Part shown: positions 20,850 to 33,111 of the stretch, one piece after another
How the letters are laid out: every line of letters begins with the position of its first letter
Numbering within the stretch: the stretch's first letter is position 1
DNA from: Melastoma dodecandrum
Taxonomy: Eukaryota > Streptophyta > Magnoliopsida > Myrtales > Melastomataceae
Direction: 5' to 3'
DNA: 64,000 nucleotides
NCBI GenBank assembly: GCA_029817715.1
Contig: JARUPY010000474.1
Coordinates: forward strand, 5,270,001 to 5,334,000
The notes under the pieces: model-generated
The model's database searches: none
What the model was told of the DNA's origin: nothing
What the model saw: the letters and a program-made list of their open reading frames with translations, nothing else
Translations under genes and position numbers: made by a program

Positions 20850-23090
20850 TCTGCCATCATGAGCACTATCCAACTCTTAATAGAGAAAGTCGGTGCTATC
20901 GACCAGAAGTACGACACTTTCAAGGAGAAGATTGACTCCAAAATGGAAGCCGTCTTTCAAAATCTAGGAACTATAACAGGGGTACCGATGAGCAAACTCA
21001 GTGATAGGAAGGAGGAGTCAGCCACCAGGCGTCAACCTTATTATGACCCTCACAGAGCCTCAATGGCCGAGGAAAAGAAAAATGTTGACATGGAAGATGT
21101 CCCAATCATCCCAGCGGGTCCTAAGAGGGTCATGCATAATAATCTGCCACTCGTGATAAACGAGCACAGAACGGCTGCACATCAAAGCCATCATGTAATG
21201 TATCAACCCCCTTTTCGGACGAGATAGAATGTCAATTGGCCGGTGGATAACGAATTTGTTCCCATTAAAAATCATGAACGCTCTGAGTACACTCCCCAAC
21301 CCGTACACGAAAGGGGAATACTGGCCCAGGAAACGGACGACACCATTAGATCTCACACCAGAAATCAGAAATTACGTTGCTCGATTAGTGGAACAAGCGA
21401 TCCCTGGGGCGGATGATGCCAATTAGGTTATGCTCTATCGGGCTCCTTGCCCTGATAACATCGATCGGGATTACCCTTTTCCGAAGGGATACCGCGTTCC
21501 TGAATTTGCCCGTTTTTCAGGCGAAGAAGGCATTTCGCCTGCGGAACAGTCGCCCCTTCACTCATCAGGCTGGAGAAGCCGCCAGAATGGTTTTTGGAAA
21601 CTCCGTTTGTTTCCAAGCTCTCTCATAGAAGGCAGCCTTTATGTGGTATGTAAACATCCCTCCTAATTCGGTGAGAAACTAGATGACATGCAGGTTTAAT
21701 TCACTCTGGCGTTCGCTCAGACCGACCCTGCAGTGACTCTGCAAGATCTCACTCACATTAAACAACAACCTGGTGAACCTGTGGTTGTCTTCCTGAATAA
21801 GCTTCGAAAAGCATGGCTGAGATGTAAAACCTTTGCGTGCGAAGCCGAACTCATAGCCATAGCCCATGACTCTCTCCCTCTTCGGCATAGAAAGAGGCTA
21901 GAAGGAGAAGTGTTCAGGGATTGAAATGAATTGGCCAGGAGAGCCATCCAGTATGAGAACGTCCTTAGAGAGAAGATATAGGCAAAAGAGAGTTTGGTCG
22001 CGGGACCCTTGATAACTTATCAAGCGGAACCGGTCGTAGACGTCGACATTGCAGAATATGTGAAAGGGCAACCCTTAACATGCAATGAGTTGACCAAGAA
22101 AAACTTACGAGCCAAAGCATCCTCAAAGACTCAGGAAGAAAGGAAATACTCATTTGATGTGGCGAAAGTCAACGAATCTTCGAATTCATGTTTCAAAATG
22201 GACGAATTCGACTAAAGTCGGGCCATCGAGTCCCTCGGACTGACAGAGAAAAGTCGAGGAACTTCTATAAGTGGCATGAGTACTTCACCCATACTACCAG
22301 GGATTGCATCACGTTCAGAAACCTGGTACAAGATCTTATAGAATCTAAGGAATTACGATTCCCAGACTTGGGGGATCAGGCGTTAATAGAGTCGCATCCT
22401 TTTGGCGATTTAGTTAACATAAATACTTTCGATGTTAATTGCCTAATCGTGCAGATTCTGTCAATGCAGGGAGACAAGAACGGATCGTCTGAAACTGGCG
22501 AAACAATCATTGCAAACATGCTGTTCAAAGGAACACTTCAGTGTCCTCCTCATCTCAAGAGCATGCAAAACAATCGCTACCGCTGGCATATGGATGCTTC
22601 GCACACTACCGATCGTTGCCATACTTTTAGGAAATACTTGCTGAACGAAAAGAAAGCAGGATGGTACGACCTCAATCGCCTCGAAGAAATGGCCATGGGA
22701 ATCGGTAATGGCCCAAGGGCATATCAACGTGGAGAAAAGCGCCTAGAGCAAAGGGACTTCCCACCGAGTGGGAACAAGGAACTCTCTACTCCTGAAGAAC
22801 TCATGAGACGAGGGGTTGTAGGCGAAAACGAACTCGTCCAGAAAAGGGAATCCAACAAGAAATCCCCTAGGCGACGCGTTGCTGAGCGCCTCGGGCCTCA
22901 ACAGGCGAAGGAAAGTGCAGAGCGACCGGATCGCTTCCGAGGCGACGATTACACTATGAAAGCAGGGACCTTGCTAGCCCAGTTTCTAACCCCTGATATG
23001 CTCTGTTGCAGGTGCAAGCCAATAGCGGCACACAAAGTACTCATCACCCAAATGTGTCACCCAAATGGCCGATTTGGCATTTGAAGCAAA
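20850..23090 (+). pseudogene. Tat-type gag relic
   Basis: Consecutive frames (up to 21225, 21229-21426, 21430-21666, 21733-21924, 21994-22215, 22188-23084) together give a Ty3/gypsy Gag. Recognisable parts are a PEFARFSGE-like stretch, the QQPGEPVVVFLNKLRKAW motif of the retrotransposon gag domain (about 21760-21813) and RxxRLEGEVFRD (about 21890-21921). Several stops (21226, 21424, 21664, 21922) break it. The last part (22188-23084) reads like the C-terminal cysteine/histidine-containing gag region with two similar WH..HTT/T.RCxTFR blocks. Confidence 0.8.
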
Positions 23091-23638
23091 GATCAAGGTG
23101 GAAAGGGATGACCCCCGTCAGGTAACAGATCTAATCCCGAATTCGATCACCCTTCGGAGACTCCATCCGGGGAAAACCTCAAGAGAGGTTATGACCCGCA
23201 CAGAAAGGAGTTTGTTTAGGTCGATGATCGCCTACAACTCCTGGGAAACTTACGCTTCGTTCATGTTCCTGTACTCCTAGTGTGGGAACGTGGCAGAAAG
23301 TGGGCATGGGAGCACAACCCTAGATACCCACCGAAAAAACAAAAAGCGAAGAGAAAGGAGGGCACGGCGCACTGCGCAGAAACGTGCCAAGCCGGCAGTC
23401 CCTAAAACCCAAAAAGTTAAGGAATCAAGCGAAAGCGACCTTGCTTCAAATTCGCTGAGTAATTACAACCCAATTCAATCTGAGACTCCACCCGAGGCGA
23501 ACGGAACTAGTTGCAACATCATCATCCTGCCAGCCATGTTCGCTAACAAAAAAAGCCAATCATACAGAAGGTAGGGTAACACTACCTTTTAATCATAACA
23601 CTGTCATTGAAGTACCACGGAACTTTCCAACTAGGTGG

Positions 23639-24016
23639 TTGAGAGAACCCTCGGCACCATTACGGAAACACATGTTCCTGCTCCACATTCAGGCGACGAT
23701 CAATAACATGGCAATGCGTCGCGTTTTGGTTGACAACGGAGCGACTATTAATCTACTCCCCCTAGAAGCTTATAAAAGTCTAAAGGATGGCATAGCCGAA
23801 CTTGGGGAGACTGACGTTAGAGTCAGTGGATTCAATGGGATTACCTCCTCCTATTTAGGCGTGGTTTCTGCCAGACTTCGAGTAGGTACACACGAAAAGA
23901 AGACGGCTTTCTTTGTCATTGACATAAAGCCCTCTTTCAGTGCTCTGCTTGGTAGGGATTGGCTCCACAAAGTTGGTGCCATACCCACTACTCTCCACCA
24001 AGAGCTTCTGCTATAG
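23639..24016 (+). pseudogene. Tat-type aspartic protease
   Basis: A 125-codon frame with the retropepsin core VLVDNGATINLLP (about 23729-23767) and the second conserved block SALLGRDWLHKVGAIP. The active-site triplet is D-N-G rather than D-S/T-G. A stop after LHQELLL breaks the connection to RT. A homologous protease relic lies at about 40430-40890. Confidence 0.8.
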
Positions 24017-24320
24017 GGAAAACATAGCCTAGAGGTTATCATAGGTGAGGCAAATGAAAGTACTAATATACATTACGTCTGCGCAGGGGCAGTCAAGCAA
24101 GTCAAAGACATGACATTAAAGCAAAGGCACGCGATGGGAGACCCGAGCGTCGGCCCACTGGGCGAAGGAGGCTACGAATTTTTGGTTTTGTATGACGGGC
24201 CACCTCTAGCACCACCCCGGAACCCAATTGTTCCAATTGGATGGGGGGACGAATTACAACTTGAGGTCAACGAGGACTTGACTCTTTTGGAGAAAGACAT
24301 GCACGAGGCTGGGATACGAG

Positions 24321-25900
24321 ATGACATTGGTGCTCAGCAGGCGGAGACGGATTTCGAGCCCGATGGACTCCTCAACACATCCTCGTCTTATGGAGAGTCA
24401 AGTATTAGATCTCGTATCGGATGTCCTGGAGAGATTAGCTAGTTATAGGGCATCCAAAATAAGCAAGATACGATGTAATGTGTCTCCCCAAGCATGCCAG
24501 GACATGCTAAATATTAATAAAGAAGTTATTAAAACTTTTGTCATTCCTTGCGACCCTTTAAAAGAGATAAATCTAGGGACCGCTGACTCGCCACGTGTCA
24601 CCAATCTTAGTACACTCATGAGTGAAACTGAAGCAAATGAAATAAGCAAGGTTCTACATACCTATAAAGACTGTTTCTCGTGGTACTACATCGAGATGCC
24701 TGGACTAAATCGGAACTTGGTTGAACACCGACTCCCGACACGTAATGATTTCAAGACTGTAAAACAAAATTCGAGGAGGATGTCACGGGAAGTAGCTCAA
24801 ATGGTCTACGATGAAATCAAGAAACTGTTTAAAGCAGGTTACATTAGGACGGCTAAGTACGTAGACTAGATTTCTAGCATAGTACTCGTCGTCAAAAAGA
24901 ACGGCAAGATCAGAGTATGCATATACTTTCGCGATCTAAATAAAGCAACACCTAAAGACGAATACCCCATGCCCATTGCTGACGACCTCATAAAGTCAGC
25001 TGGACATGAACTAATGTCCTTTATGGACGGATACTCTGGGTATAATCAAATCTTCATTGCTGAAAATGTCCACAAAACAGCGTTCAGATGCCCTATCAGG
25101 ATATTCGAATGGGTAGTTATGCCTTTCGGATTAAAGAATGCTGGAGCCACGTATCAAAGAGCAATGGATCTAATCTTCGCTACCTTGATAGGAAAGATAG
25201 TTGAGGTATACATTGATGATGTTGTGGTAAAATCCAAAAAGAAACAAGACCATCATGTTCATCTAAGCGAAGCATTCGAAAAGATGCGAGCACACAACCT
25301 CAAACTCAACCTGTTAAAGTGCGCTTTTGGGGTACAGAAGGGTCAATTCCTCGGATTCCTGGTACATCAACAGGGAATCCAAGTGGATCCTTTAAAAACT
25401 CGCACTATTCAGAACCTCCCTGCTCCTCAAAGCAAGGAGGAACTCCAAGCCTTCCTCGGGAGAGTCAATTATATACGCCGCTTCATCGGCAACGTGGCAT
25501 TTAAAACCAGCGCCTTCTCGTCGATTCTGAAAGAGCGGGAAAAGGGACAGATAGCTTGGACACCACAACATGAGCGAGCTTTCCAGGAATTAAAGGATTA
25601 TCTGATCTATCCCTCTGTCTTAACGCCACCAGACATCAACGAACCATAAATCTTTTATATAGCTGCATCCCGGTCTACTATCGAGTCTATACTAGTTCAG
25701 GAACAAGGTGGAGTAAAAAGAGCGATTTATTACCTGTCTCGCCTTTTCACGGAGACAGAACAACAATATACTCCAATTGAGAAAGTGTGCCTTGCAGTAT
25801 ACTACTCAATGGTAAAACTTAGACACTACATCGGATCTAATGATGTATACGTCATCTCTAAGACCCATGTGACTAAGGTATTCTTTGACAACCTTTGCTA
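24321..25900 (+). pseudogene. Tat-type reverse transcriptase and first RNase H
   Basis: RT is readable from about 24640 (YKDCFSWYYIEMPGL) through VVKKNGKIRVC, MPFGLKNAGATYQRAM and the catalytic YIDDVVVKSK at about 25208-25237, to the thumb/connection (FLGFLVHQQGIQVDP). A stop at 24867-24869 and one near 25649 interrupt it. RNase H follows (IFYIAASRSTIESILVQ; YYLSRLFTETEQQY), with a frame change at about 25895 into LTGRIGKWCLVLSAY. The order is that of Ty3/gypsy. Confidence 0.88.
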
Positions 25901-26573
25901 ACAGGAAGAATCGGCAAGTGGTGTCTGGTACTCTCAGCCTACAATATTTACCATAAACCACAAGCTTCAATTAAAGGTCACGCCTTGGCGGAATACATCA
26001 CTCATTATAGTGAAGGTAATCTCGATTCTTCACACGATGAAGTCTACCCATGCAAAAAATTAGACCATGTGGTTCGACGGGTCCTCCAACAGGTTCGGAG
26101 CTGGCGTGGGCGTCTTTATTAAGACACCATGGAAGGCAGAAACCAGAGTGGCTTGTCGCCTCATTGGGAAGGTAACAAATAATGAAGCAGAAAACGAAGC
26201 CCTGATCTTGGCCTTGCAAATCGCACTAGATTGTAAATTAGGAAACGTCAAAATATGTGGTGATTCCCAGTTGGTGATCCAACAACTCTTGGATCATGCA
26301 CCTAACCTCAGCCAATACCTACGAAGAGCAAAAGAACTCTTTGCGAGAATAGGTGCAGCAGAGGTCATACATGTGAAGCGAAGCGACAACCAAGAAACCA
26401 ACTACTTGGCGCAATTGGCCTCTGGACTGATAAACGACCCACCAAAAAATGACACGACCCTGTTCTTAAGCAAACAACCAGAGGTCTGCGACAGCGCTGA
26501 GACAGAAAATAAGGAGGTTCATACTGCCAACCTATTCGAACAGGAAAAGGATTGGAGAGAACCAATACGATGA
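25895..26573 (+). pseudogene. Connection plus second (archaeal-type) RNase H
   Basis: After the tail of the first RNase H (GRIGKWCLVLSAYNI), a second RNase H domain begins at about 26067 with WFDGSSNRFGAGVGV. It continues with NNEAENEALILALQIAL and VKICGDSQLVIQQL, containing the D, E and D residues expected of the catalytic site. It is a 168-codon open frame. Dual RNase H of this kind is known in Tat-lineage gypsy elements and was proposed to be a second acquisition. Confidence 0.85.
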
Positions 26574-26589
26574 TTCCTCGAAAATACTC

Positions 26590-27837
26590 GCGCAAAACTC
26601 GAAAGAAAGATTTGAGTAATCGCTAGGCACTATGCACTACTCGACGAGGTCCTTTATAGAAAGACCAATGAGGACATCCTCTTAAGATGTGTCGATCTAG
26701 ACGAAGCCATCCCAATCATGATGGAAACACATGAAGGGTAATGTGGAGCGCATCAGGCAGGAATTAAGATGAGTTGGTCGATCAAACGACACGGCTTTTA
26801 CTGGCCATCAATGGTCAAGAACTACATCGAGATGGCTAAAGCCTGCCAGGCTTGCCAGCAATGCGGGCCAGTAAAGCGAACCCCGGCTGCGGACATGGAT
26901 ATCATAGTGAAACCATGGCAGTTTAGGACATGGACACTAGACATCATGGGGTTCGAGTAAAGGAGATGCTTATATATTCGTCACCACGGACTACTTTGCC
27001 AAGTGGGTAGAGGCGGCAACAAGTCCATCAACCAGAAAGACGTAATTGAATTCATCAAGAACTCCATTATCTACCGATATGGAATTCCCCAAAGCATAGT
27101 GGTAGACAATGTAAGGGTATTCAATGGCAAGCTCATGGATGAGTTCGCTGAAGATTTTGGGTTTAAAATACTCAATTCGACCCCATACTACGCTCAATCA
27201 AGTAGGCAAGCAGAGGCTTTAACAAACTCATAAAGTGGGTTATACAGAGGGTGATCGGGAATAACCCAGCACGTGGCATACTCTACTTCAAGAGACATTA
27301 TGGGCTCTCCGAGTTACAAAGAGGGAAAGCACAGACGTTGCACCGTTCAACCTTGTGTACGGCCACGACGCGATGCTGCCAATAGAATTACGACATCGAT
27401 CGCTTAGACTCCTTAAACACCTCGGAGAACACGAGGGGTACGATGGAGACATGCATATTGAACTGGAAAACCTAGAAACTACCAGGATCGCCGTGCTGAA
27501 CCATCTAGAAGCTCATAAAAAGAACATCGCCCGTTATTACAACAAGAAAGTGGTCCCTATATCCTTCAGCAAAGGCGATCTAGTCTGGAAACTAAGGCTA
27601 CCCGAAGTAGTTCGCGACTATTTTCATGAAAAATGGACAGCAAATTCGGAAGGCCCTTTCCAGGTAGTTGAAACTCACCTTGGGAATTCATACCGCCTAG
27701 GGGAGCTCGATGGATCCGTTTACGACCTTAAGATCAATGGCAAATATTTGAAAATGTATAAGCTAACAATGTGGAAAATGCACAAAAACATCATTTCAAA
27801 ACGTTTCCCTACGGTGTGGGGCCAGATACAAATGTAG
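26590..27837 (+). pseudogene. Tat-type integrase
   Basis: The zinc-binding HHCC region is visible (HQAGIKM, HGFYWPSM, CQACQQC at about 26750-26860), followed by the catalytic core (WTLDIMGFE; later GIPQSIVVDN and FGFKILNSTPYY). The C-terminal region in the 27355-27837 frame has YGHDAMLPIEL and a GDLVWKLRLPE chromodomain-proximal segment. Stops at about 26742, 26958 and 27231 and a frame change near 27350 disable it. Confidence 0.85.
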
Positions 27838-27879
27838 TTTTTCCAGTAGGAGGCAAAGAATGCAACAGGCACTTCGTCC

Positions 27880-30790
27880 GGTCCATCAAGCCGGCCGCCA
27901 GAATCTCCTTTGCCTCGACATCTAAGCCTTCGTCTCACTCCCTCTCCAGATTCTCCCTCTCTTGGTCAGCAGCCGCGTGCTCAGCTGCTTCATCGATCCG
28001 AGCATCGTTCAAGCTTGCGCTGGTAGCGTCAAGGTCCCCCTGAAACAGCTCTTCCCTTCGCTTGAGGAGATTGGCTTCCTCAAGAGACAGCCCATGCACC
28101 CGAGCGGAAGATGGAAGCGGCTGGGACAAGTATGACTTCTTTTCCTCCAGCTTCTCCTTGAGCACGAGACCCTCTTGTCGTTCTCTCCCAACCCCAAAGG
28201 GATCTCCGAGAAAGGGAGAGCATCATCAACTTCTGCAAATTAACACTCACTCGCCCCAGCTAATCCGTCACAGATGATAATGTGACGAAGTCATCCTCAG
28301 TGCTAACCCCGCACTCTAGGGCAACGATGAAAGAGGCGAGTAGAGAATGCAAGGGCTGCCGGAGATATGTTTAAATCAGATGCCGACTTGAGACTAAGGC
28401 ATAGGTACATCTCTAACAAAGATCTTACCAGATGCACCTGCACTCGTGGACTTTGGGAAGCCTCCGTCGCCTGACTCTGGGGGTCTTCTATCGCCTGGCC
28501 TTGAGGGGTTCTTGAGGGGCTCCTATCACCCGACCGCGAAAAACCTCTGCTGATGTTTGTTGGGCGACGGCGACATCAACAACCAAGGAGTTTTTGGCTC
28601 CACCCTCTGGTTGCAAGGGCGGAACTTCAGGTACCACCTCGCTCAGGGACTCCACCCGGAATGGCTGCTCGGGATGGCCTCAACCGCCTAACTATGAATC
28701 AATAGGGACGTCGTCATCACCAACGGCGGAAGGAACACCGTAAGCACCTTGTTTGTCAAACGAATTAACGTCACTGAGGAATACACCTATTAGGAGACAA
28801 GGCATCTAGAAGTGTAATACCTAATGCATTCCCAAAAAACACTCGCTCGAGAATGGGGTGCCCAATAGGAGCCCCTAACAACACTTGGGCGACGTGCCCA
28901 GAAGACGCTTCCGTAGCAGGACGGGCTCCTTGCGAAGGCAAGCTTGCGGAAGAAGGCCTAGTCTTTCTTATGCCTGTAACACAAAAGGTTCGGCCTATGA
29001 GCCTAAGACCAACCAAATCGGGATGAACTGAGTTGACATACCCGAGGAGGACGCGTCATCGCATGACGGCCGCTTCCTCGAAGATCTCCCACTTGAACTG
29101 GGAAGTGCTGGGGAGGGGGCGAATCTGCCTCTTGAATCAACCTCGTTAACTGAGGAGAGGCTTGCAGCGCACTGCAGATTCCGTACCAGGCAAAGGAAAA
29201 GAATGGGGATCGGCTACCCAACGGCTCCGTTGAGACTGCTCTGTCAGGCCAGACCCCAAAGGAGACGCCGCCCACTGGTGCAGCTTCTAATTCTTGGATT
29301 GAAAAACGGGACGACCAGGCACTGAGTAAAGCCCAGTTGACGGGCACAGAGTTGAGGATTATACGCCTCGAACGTCAGGCCACCAGAATCCACTCCCACC
29401 AAGTCCCTAGCAAAGAGAGCCGGGCGGTGATATTCAACCCTCTCCGGACATAGCTCATCCCACTCCCTAGGGAAAGGATGCCAGGAGCATACCGTGCCCG
29501 GATTACCATCCGAATACCCATCCGCCAGGGCTCGCACATAGCAAGCAACACCAAAGCAGGCCCAGTACTTGGAGGAACCTGCAATGACGACTTGACTCTG
29601 AGAACGCATGGCACGAGGGTAACTGGTGAAACCCGAAAAATACAAAGCAATCCACAAGGGGCCATCTGTCCGACATCCAGGAAAGTTGGCCGAGTCAGTC
29701 ATCGCCTGGTAAAGCCCACGGTAAATCAGATTCAACAAAAAGGGGACAAAGGCCACAGCCTTGGTTAATCTGCATTGGCAGCGTCAACGAGACTGGCGGC
29801 CACCCCAACCATGTCGGAACTGGGGCGCTTTCCCCGATTGCAGAAGGTGTACTTGGACAACCACTCCAAGTAAAACTCAAACTCCTCCCGAGGTCTCCAT
29901 CTATCCTCAGAAATGTGCCGCTCGGCCACTTCGCTGATGCTTGATGAGGGATTAAACTCCAAGTCGTCGCGCCGGTAATCAAACCAAAGAGGGACCCTAG
30001 AAAAACTGCAACCAGTCAGGAAGCAGATATCCTCTAAGGTGATTGACATTGGTCCCTTGGGGAGATAGAAGCAGTTCACGACGGGGTCCCAGAATGACAA
30101 GAACCCTGCGCACACGGCCAAATTGGGCTCGACTGGGGAGCAACACACATTGATCAAGACCTTGATCCATTGCTTCCCAGACATCGCCTTTCCTCTTCAT
30201 CCATTTGGAGACCCAATCTTTATGCGCCTCGATCCTGAGTGAAGGGAAGCAACGAAGGTGCGTCCTTGCGGACGGTCCCCACCCAGATGGATTGAACTCG
30301 CCAGAAGAGAACACATCAGGCAACTTGCTAGTAGAAAGGAAAAAATTTTCCGTAGCAGAAAGAACCAGACGCTTGGCATCAGGGACATACGGACTTAGGT
30401 TTGTTGGTCCGACATTGGCGTGCCAAAATCGGACTCCGCTTCATGGCAAGCAAAAAAGTGAAACTGCCGGGACTCAACGAAAGCCCGTTGAAAGTTAGCC
30501 ACGTCACCCTCCTCAGGGTTCGGAAGAGCCGGAGTCCATGGATTTTTGGGAAAGAGAACAAGGGTTTCTAGGAATGCAAAGGAAGGAGAATGGTTTGTCG
30601 ATCGTTTGAGTGGGAAACCTTGGTCCCAAAAGACTTTATAATTCTCAGAAACCGACAAGACGGCTAAGGCCCAAGAAGAACGTCGCTTGACGACCCGGGC
30701 CCAAAAGGAGCGTCGCTTCGCTTGAAAACTGATGACGTTTCGAAAGTCATAAGTAGGCAGGCGAAGAGATTCTAAAATCCACATTTATTT
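27880..30790 (-). pseudogene. Antisense plant-mobile-domain (PMD) gene inside the Tat element
   Basis: Minus-strand frames between integrase and the 3' LTR read, from N to C: 30784-30395 (DFRNVISFQAKRRSF), 30323-29997 and 30184-29765 (GPMSITLEDICFLTGCSF), 29756-29244 (GPLWIALYFSGFTSYPR; FEAYNPQLCARQLGF), and a C-terminal Glu/Lys-rich coiled coil at 28165-27935 (LEEANLLKRREELFQ). The 'MSITLEDICFLTGC' and 'NPQLCARQLGF' blocks match the PMD (MAIN-like/aminotransferase-like) family, which is found both in plant nuclear proteins and in transposons. The combined length would be about 800-900 residues. Frame changes suggest a decayed gene, although introns could explain some of them. It is transcribed, if at all, opposite to the element. 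Confidence 0.7.
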
Positions 30791-30808
30791 CTCATTCAAA
30801 TCTATTCA

Positions 30809-31334
30809 TTACATGGGTTTGACTGATGATGAATGTACATTCGAAAGAAACGAAAGATCTGGTAGACGACGTTTCCTACTCTCAGCGAAATGTTCTCTAT
30901 TGAAGATCTTACGAGCCTTTCGAGAGAGCCAAGGGTTAATCCGCAGGAGGTGGTTACACATTAGCCTGGAGAAGATCTTTGGCATTGAACAACGAGCTTC
31001 GGGGCGCGCCAATGCAGCAGCACGAGGAGGCCCCAGTCCTTCAAGGGATACTAATAAGGGTCTCCCAAGAGCCGTCAGGCTGACGAACCGAGGACGGAGC
31101 ATTCCGTCGTGATTTCTCACCGATCCCAAGGGCCTGATGCTGCTCGAAAACGGCGAAAGCTAGCTCAACCGAATACAACCCGAGACGCCGCGTCGAGGAC
31201 TTGTTCATACCCTCTCTCCATGAGGTGGAGAATTTGAAAACCACCCTCATAAGATGATGGACATAGGCTCTCAAGCAAGCTAAGGTGATGGACATAGGTC
31301 CTGGGTAAAAGACTGGAGAACAGAAAAAACTCAT
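30809..31334 (-). other. Upstream part of the antisense region, unassigned
   Basis: Two overlapping minus-strand frames (31334-31041 and 31129-30809) precede the PMD relic and could be its leader or a separate small ORF. I see no recognisable domain. Confidence 0.3.
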
Positions 31335-31612
31335 AGCTTCGCTATTTTAAGAGGCGACGGTTTGCGATTTAGAAGACGAACCGGGCATCGCTATTTATAG
31401 AGGGTTATGAGGAAAATCAATGCTCTGACCGAAGATATTATGATAGAGATTTCAGGGATACCAACAGTGTTTCCAGAAATCTCAACCGATGGGGATATCG
31501 ACGGTCAAGGATTTATGTTCGCCTACACACGCTACTTAATTGCAGGGGAATGATTACGCGGTCATTTTCAAGGCGAGACAGATAACTAAGTATGCCTTGA
31601 GGGAGGCTTATA

Positions 31613-32339
31613 TGTTTAGCAATATAAATTCTGGGCCACAGATCTCGGCCACATCTGTGGATCAACGGTCCAGAATACGGGCCCAAGGGACAGGAAACCC
31701 AGTAAGGAGGTAACCACGGAAACGCACCAGGCAAAGGCTTGCTGGGTGAAGCAGTCACCAAGCAACAGGGTTATCAGGCGACGGGCAACAATGGTCAACG
31801 GAGCAACAGTTAACTGGGCGAACAAGGGAACTCTATAGCGAAGGCCAATGGGCGATGCGGACGATCAGTGGCTTAAGGAAGATTCCAGAAGATCTCAGGA
31901 TTTGGAAGGGAATTGTTACCAAGTCTGATCATATGGAAAGAAGATATTTCATGAAGACTGATGACAAAGGAAGCGTAATATATGTGTAATATTTCGTTAC
32001 CGTACATACGTAGATCTAACTTAGTATAAATAGTTGTTCTTAGGCATTGTATAAAAAAACCTCTCTACAAACGGACATATTGTCAGTATTATCTTCAAGC
32101 ATTCCGGCGTTCAAGCTCTCTTTATGCTCTTGCGTTCTTGCTTCCCTTTGAAAGCGTCGTCGATGGCATCCTTAAGTTCTTTTGCTTAAAGGAGTATGTC
32201 TGCTGCCTTCCTTCTCTCTTTCTTTTTCATACGGCGACCACACACATACAACGAACCTCCGGGAACCAGTTGCTCGTAGTGCCAGAGATTTCCGACGTGT
32301 TTGAATCCGGCTTGTCCACGGTCACTTCCGGAGCGAACA
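31613..32339 (+). repeat. 3' LTR of the Tat-type element
   Basis: This 727-bp sequence starts TGTTTAGC and ends CGAACA, followed by the ATGTG duplication. It is similar to the 5' LTR, with substitutions and small indels. A purine-rich run (GAGGGAGG, 31599-31606) a few bases upstream is the likely polypurine tract. Confidence 0.9.
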
Positions 32340-32344
32340 ATGTG

Positions 32345-33100
32345 CCAGGTAAATCCCCCGCCGACCCATCAACCCTCTTCCCCAGGTGAGCCAGCTCTGA
32401 GAACGATCATGTCAGGCCCTCAACACTATCCCCTATGTTTTATACGCAGTCCTTGACGGCCTAAACTCCCTAAAGCTGACGCCGGGCGTGAACCAGTATG
32501 GCGAAGGAGGTGGTCGACCTGACATGAGAAAGGGAGACTAGGAGCGTGGCCTGGGAGAGGCGGAGGTCATGTTGACAGATGCAGAGTGCCGAGTAGAGGA
32601 TGGTCCGGTAGGAGGATCCAATGAAGCTTGAGTCAGGGTTTGTATGCAGAGAAAGAGGCTTTGTGCAGGGTTGAAGAGAAGGGAAAGTACAAGGAAATGA
32701 AGGAGAGGAAGAAGACAATGCAGATCTAGCCATGGATTTTGGGAAGAGGATGTAAGAATAGAATTGGGTATTAAAAATGCTGACAAAAATCTTAAATATA
32801 GAAAAGTTAAATACCAAAATTATCATACTATTAGAATCACGTAACTTCCTTATTTGAATCATTTGACCATAGCATAATTTTATTTAGAAAGAATGGTAGA
32901 CACCGAAAAAGGGATTGGGACTAATTCTCCATTTGTTATGTTATAGGTAAGAGGGAAAGGGGCACCCCTTTTCTTTGTTCTCCACAGGGAAAGGTAGAAA
33001 TAATACAATAGTTAATAATGGGGACATTGTTTAAGAAAAGCAGAAGTGAGATTTAAAGAAGAAATGACATGCTTAAAATTTACCCTCAATGTTTTATGCC
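32345..33100. other. Gene-poor stretch right of the Tat element
   Basis: A minus-strand frame at 32862-32470 contains a Ser-rich start (MARSALSSSS) that could be a transit-peptide-like exon, but no following exon or domain was found. It may be a gene fragment cut by the retrotransposon insertion. Otherwise AT-rich. Confidence 0.3.
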
Positions 33101-33111
33101 AGCCCTAGGTG

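Larger units (their letters stand above)
20018..32339 (+). mobile_element. Complete Ty3/gypsy LTR retrotransposon, Tat-lineage type, 12.3 kb
   Basis: The 5' LTR (20018-20700) and 3' LTR (31613-32339) both start TGTTTA and end CGAACA. The element is flanked by a perfect 5-bp target duplication ATGTG (20013-20017 and 32340-32344). Inside, in order: primer site, gag, protease, RT, RNase H, a second RNase H-like domain, integrase, and a long antisense region encoding a plant-mobile-domain protein. The second RNase H before integrase is characteristic of the Tat lineage (Ogre/Grande-like). All sense ORFs carry stops and frameshifts, so it is structurally complete but not coding-competent. Confidence 0.92.

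Noticed and set aside
32138..32389. Plus-strand ORF crossing the end of the 3' LTR
   Set aside because: It lies within the LTR and runs over the insertion border, so it is chance.
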